A stretch of 25,148 nt of DNA, from assembly GCA_913052135.1 (NCBI GenBank), contig CAJXDY010000034.1:1-25148 (forward strand), read 5' to 3'. The translations under genes and the position numbers were made by a program. The stretch is from UBA8106 sp913052135 (GTDB lineage: Bacteria; Acidobacteriota; Vicinamibacteria; Vicinamibacterales; UBA823). Positions 24,830 through 25,148 of the stretch are shown here, one piece after another. The notes under the pieces were generated by a model. That model searched no databases, had not been told where the DNA came from, and saw only the letters and a program-made list of their open reading frames with translations. Every line of letters begins with the position of its first letter. Position 1 is the stretch's first letter.

Positions 24830-25148
24830 ATGGAAATCGCGCCGAAGGCGCGAAAAAATTTTGCGCCCGAGCCCGCCACCCCGGCCCACCCCGAACCCGC
24901 CCAGGCGCCCCCGGCTGCCCAGCCAACGGCGGACCGAATCGAGGCACGGGAAACGCCCACGTCGTGGGGGGACACGCCAACTCTCGAAGAAGTGCGCAGG
25001 GTGCTCGGGGATTGCCAGCGCTGCGGACTCTGCGAACGCCGGACTCAAATTGTCTTTGGGGATGGAAACCCCGACGCCGACCTGCTCTTTGTGGGGATCG
25101 ACAACCGCCCGACCGTGGAGCCGGGGCTGTTCCGCCTGTGGGTCGCGC
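24830..25148 (+). CDS. Family-4 uracil-DNA glycosylase-like N-terminus (3' partial)
   Basis: Open frame from ATG 24830 to the window end (106 codons). After a Pro/Ala-rich lead (about residues 1-50) the segment TLEEVRRVLG, then CQRCGLCERRTQIVFGDGNP and DADLLFVG (residues 51-89), matches the start of iron-sulfur uracil-DNA glycosylases of family 4, with cluster cysteines at 62 and 65. The next residues should be GEAPG, the uracil-site motif, but read GIDNRPTVEPG. The frame departs from the family about 60 bases before the end. The DNA is far richer in GC than the rest of the window. A perfect 7-bp hairpin (24837-24853) lies over codons 3-8. No ribosome-binding site is visible. It may be a genuine gene of another lineage, or a join artefact. 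Confidence 0.55.
   Translation, partial: MEIAPKARKNFAPEPATPAHPEPAQAPPAAQPTADRIEARETPTSWGDTPTLEEVRRVLGDCQRCGLCERRTQIVFGDGNPDADLLFVGIDNRPTVEPGLFRLWVA

Noticed and set aside
24837..24853. GC hairpin followed by A6T4 as a rho-independent terminator
   Set aside because: On the plus strand the stem is followed by A's, and on the minus strand by ATTTCC, so neither reading gives a proper U-tract; it also overlaps the start of the UDG-like ORF.
24712..25048. Minus-strand frames across the GC-rich end
   Set aside because: They are shadows of the plus-strand UDG-like frame; their products are Gly/Arg/Ala-rich without motifs.
1..25148. CRISPR arrays, tRNA or rRNA genes, integrase or transposase genes
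   Set aside because: Reading both strands found no regularly spaced repeats, cloverleaf-like T-loop motifs or recombinase signatures.

Overview
The window looks like chromosomal DNA of an aerobic Gram-negative bacterium of middling GC content, probably free-living and plausibly marine. The evidence is several lipoproteins with cleavable lipobox signals, two Tat-type RR signals, a Na+/H+ antiporter, a sodium/solute symporter and a sulfatase. The sequence alone does not name a phylum. The last ~950 bases differ sharply in composition and may be a rearranged or foreign segment, or an assembly join.

Layout. (1) 1-2352, minus strand: the N-terminal half of glycerol kinase (glpK, cut by the window edge) behind an NhaC-type Na+/H+ antiporter. 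(2) 2353-3331: a non-coding stretch with one doubtful small ORF, then a small orphan lipoprotein on minus, divergent from (3) 3332-5658, plus: a two-gene unit of a Tat-exported class V aminotransferase-like PLP enzyme and a Rieske oxygenase. (4) 5702-9736, minus: two tandem paralogous exported amidohydrolases (imidazolonepropionase/prolidase-like) and an exported M19 'renal dipeptidase' homologue that lacks several canonical metal ligands. (5) 9850-21916: an L-arabinose/arabinan utilisation locus. A minus-strand lipoprotein glycosidase (GH127/GH146 clan) stands divergent from a plus-strand six-gene run: araB, araD, araA, an SSS-family sodium symporter, a lipoprotein GH127 glycosidase and a lipoprotein sulfatase. 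(6) 21972-24180, minus: livF and a LivM-LivG fusion of a branched-chain amino-acid-type ABC transporter, whose permease half lacks its N-terminus. (7) 24181-25148: a gene-free AT-rich stretch, a cluster of G7/C7 tracts with perfect hairpins, and a very GC-rich start of a family-4 uracil-DNA glycosylase-like ORF that departs from its family near the window end.

How the genes work together (inference). The arabinose locus is self-contained. The surface or periplasmic thiol-dependent glycosidases release L-arabinose from arabinans or arabinosides, the sulfatase removes sulfate esters, the symporter imports the sugar with Na+, and AraA, AraB and AraD convert it to D-xylulose 5-phosphate. No SusC/SusD pair and no regulator are present. 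The lipoprotein sulfatase at the end of the operon suggests a sulfated arabinose-containing polymer, as found in some marine algae. The amidohydrolase/dipeptidase block looks like periplasmic handling of blocked or unusual peptides.

No tRNA, rRNA, CRISPR array, integrase or transposase was recognised.
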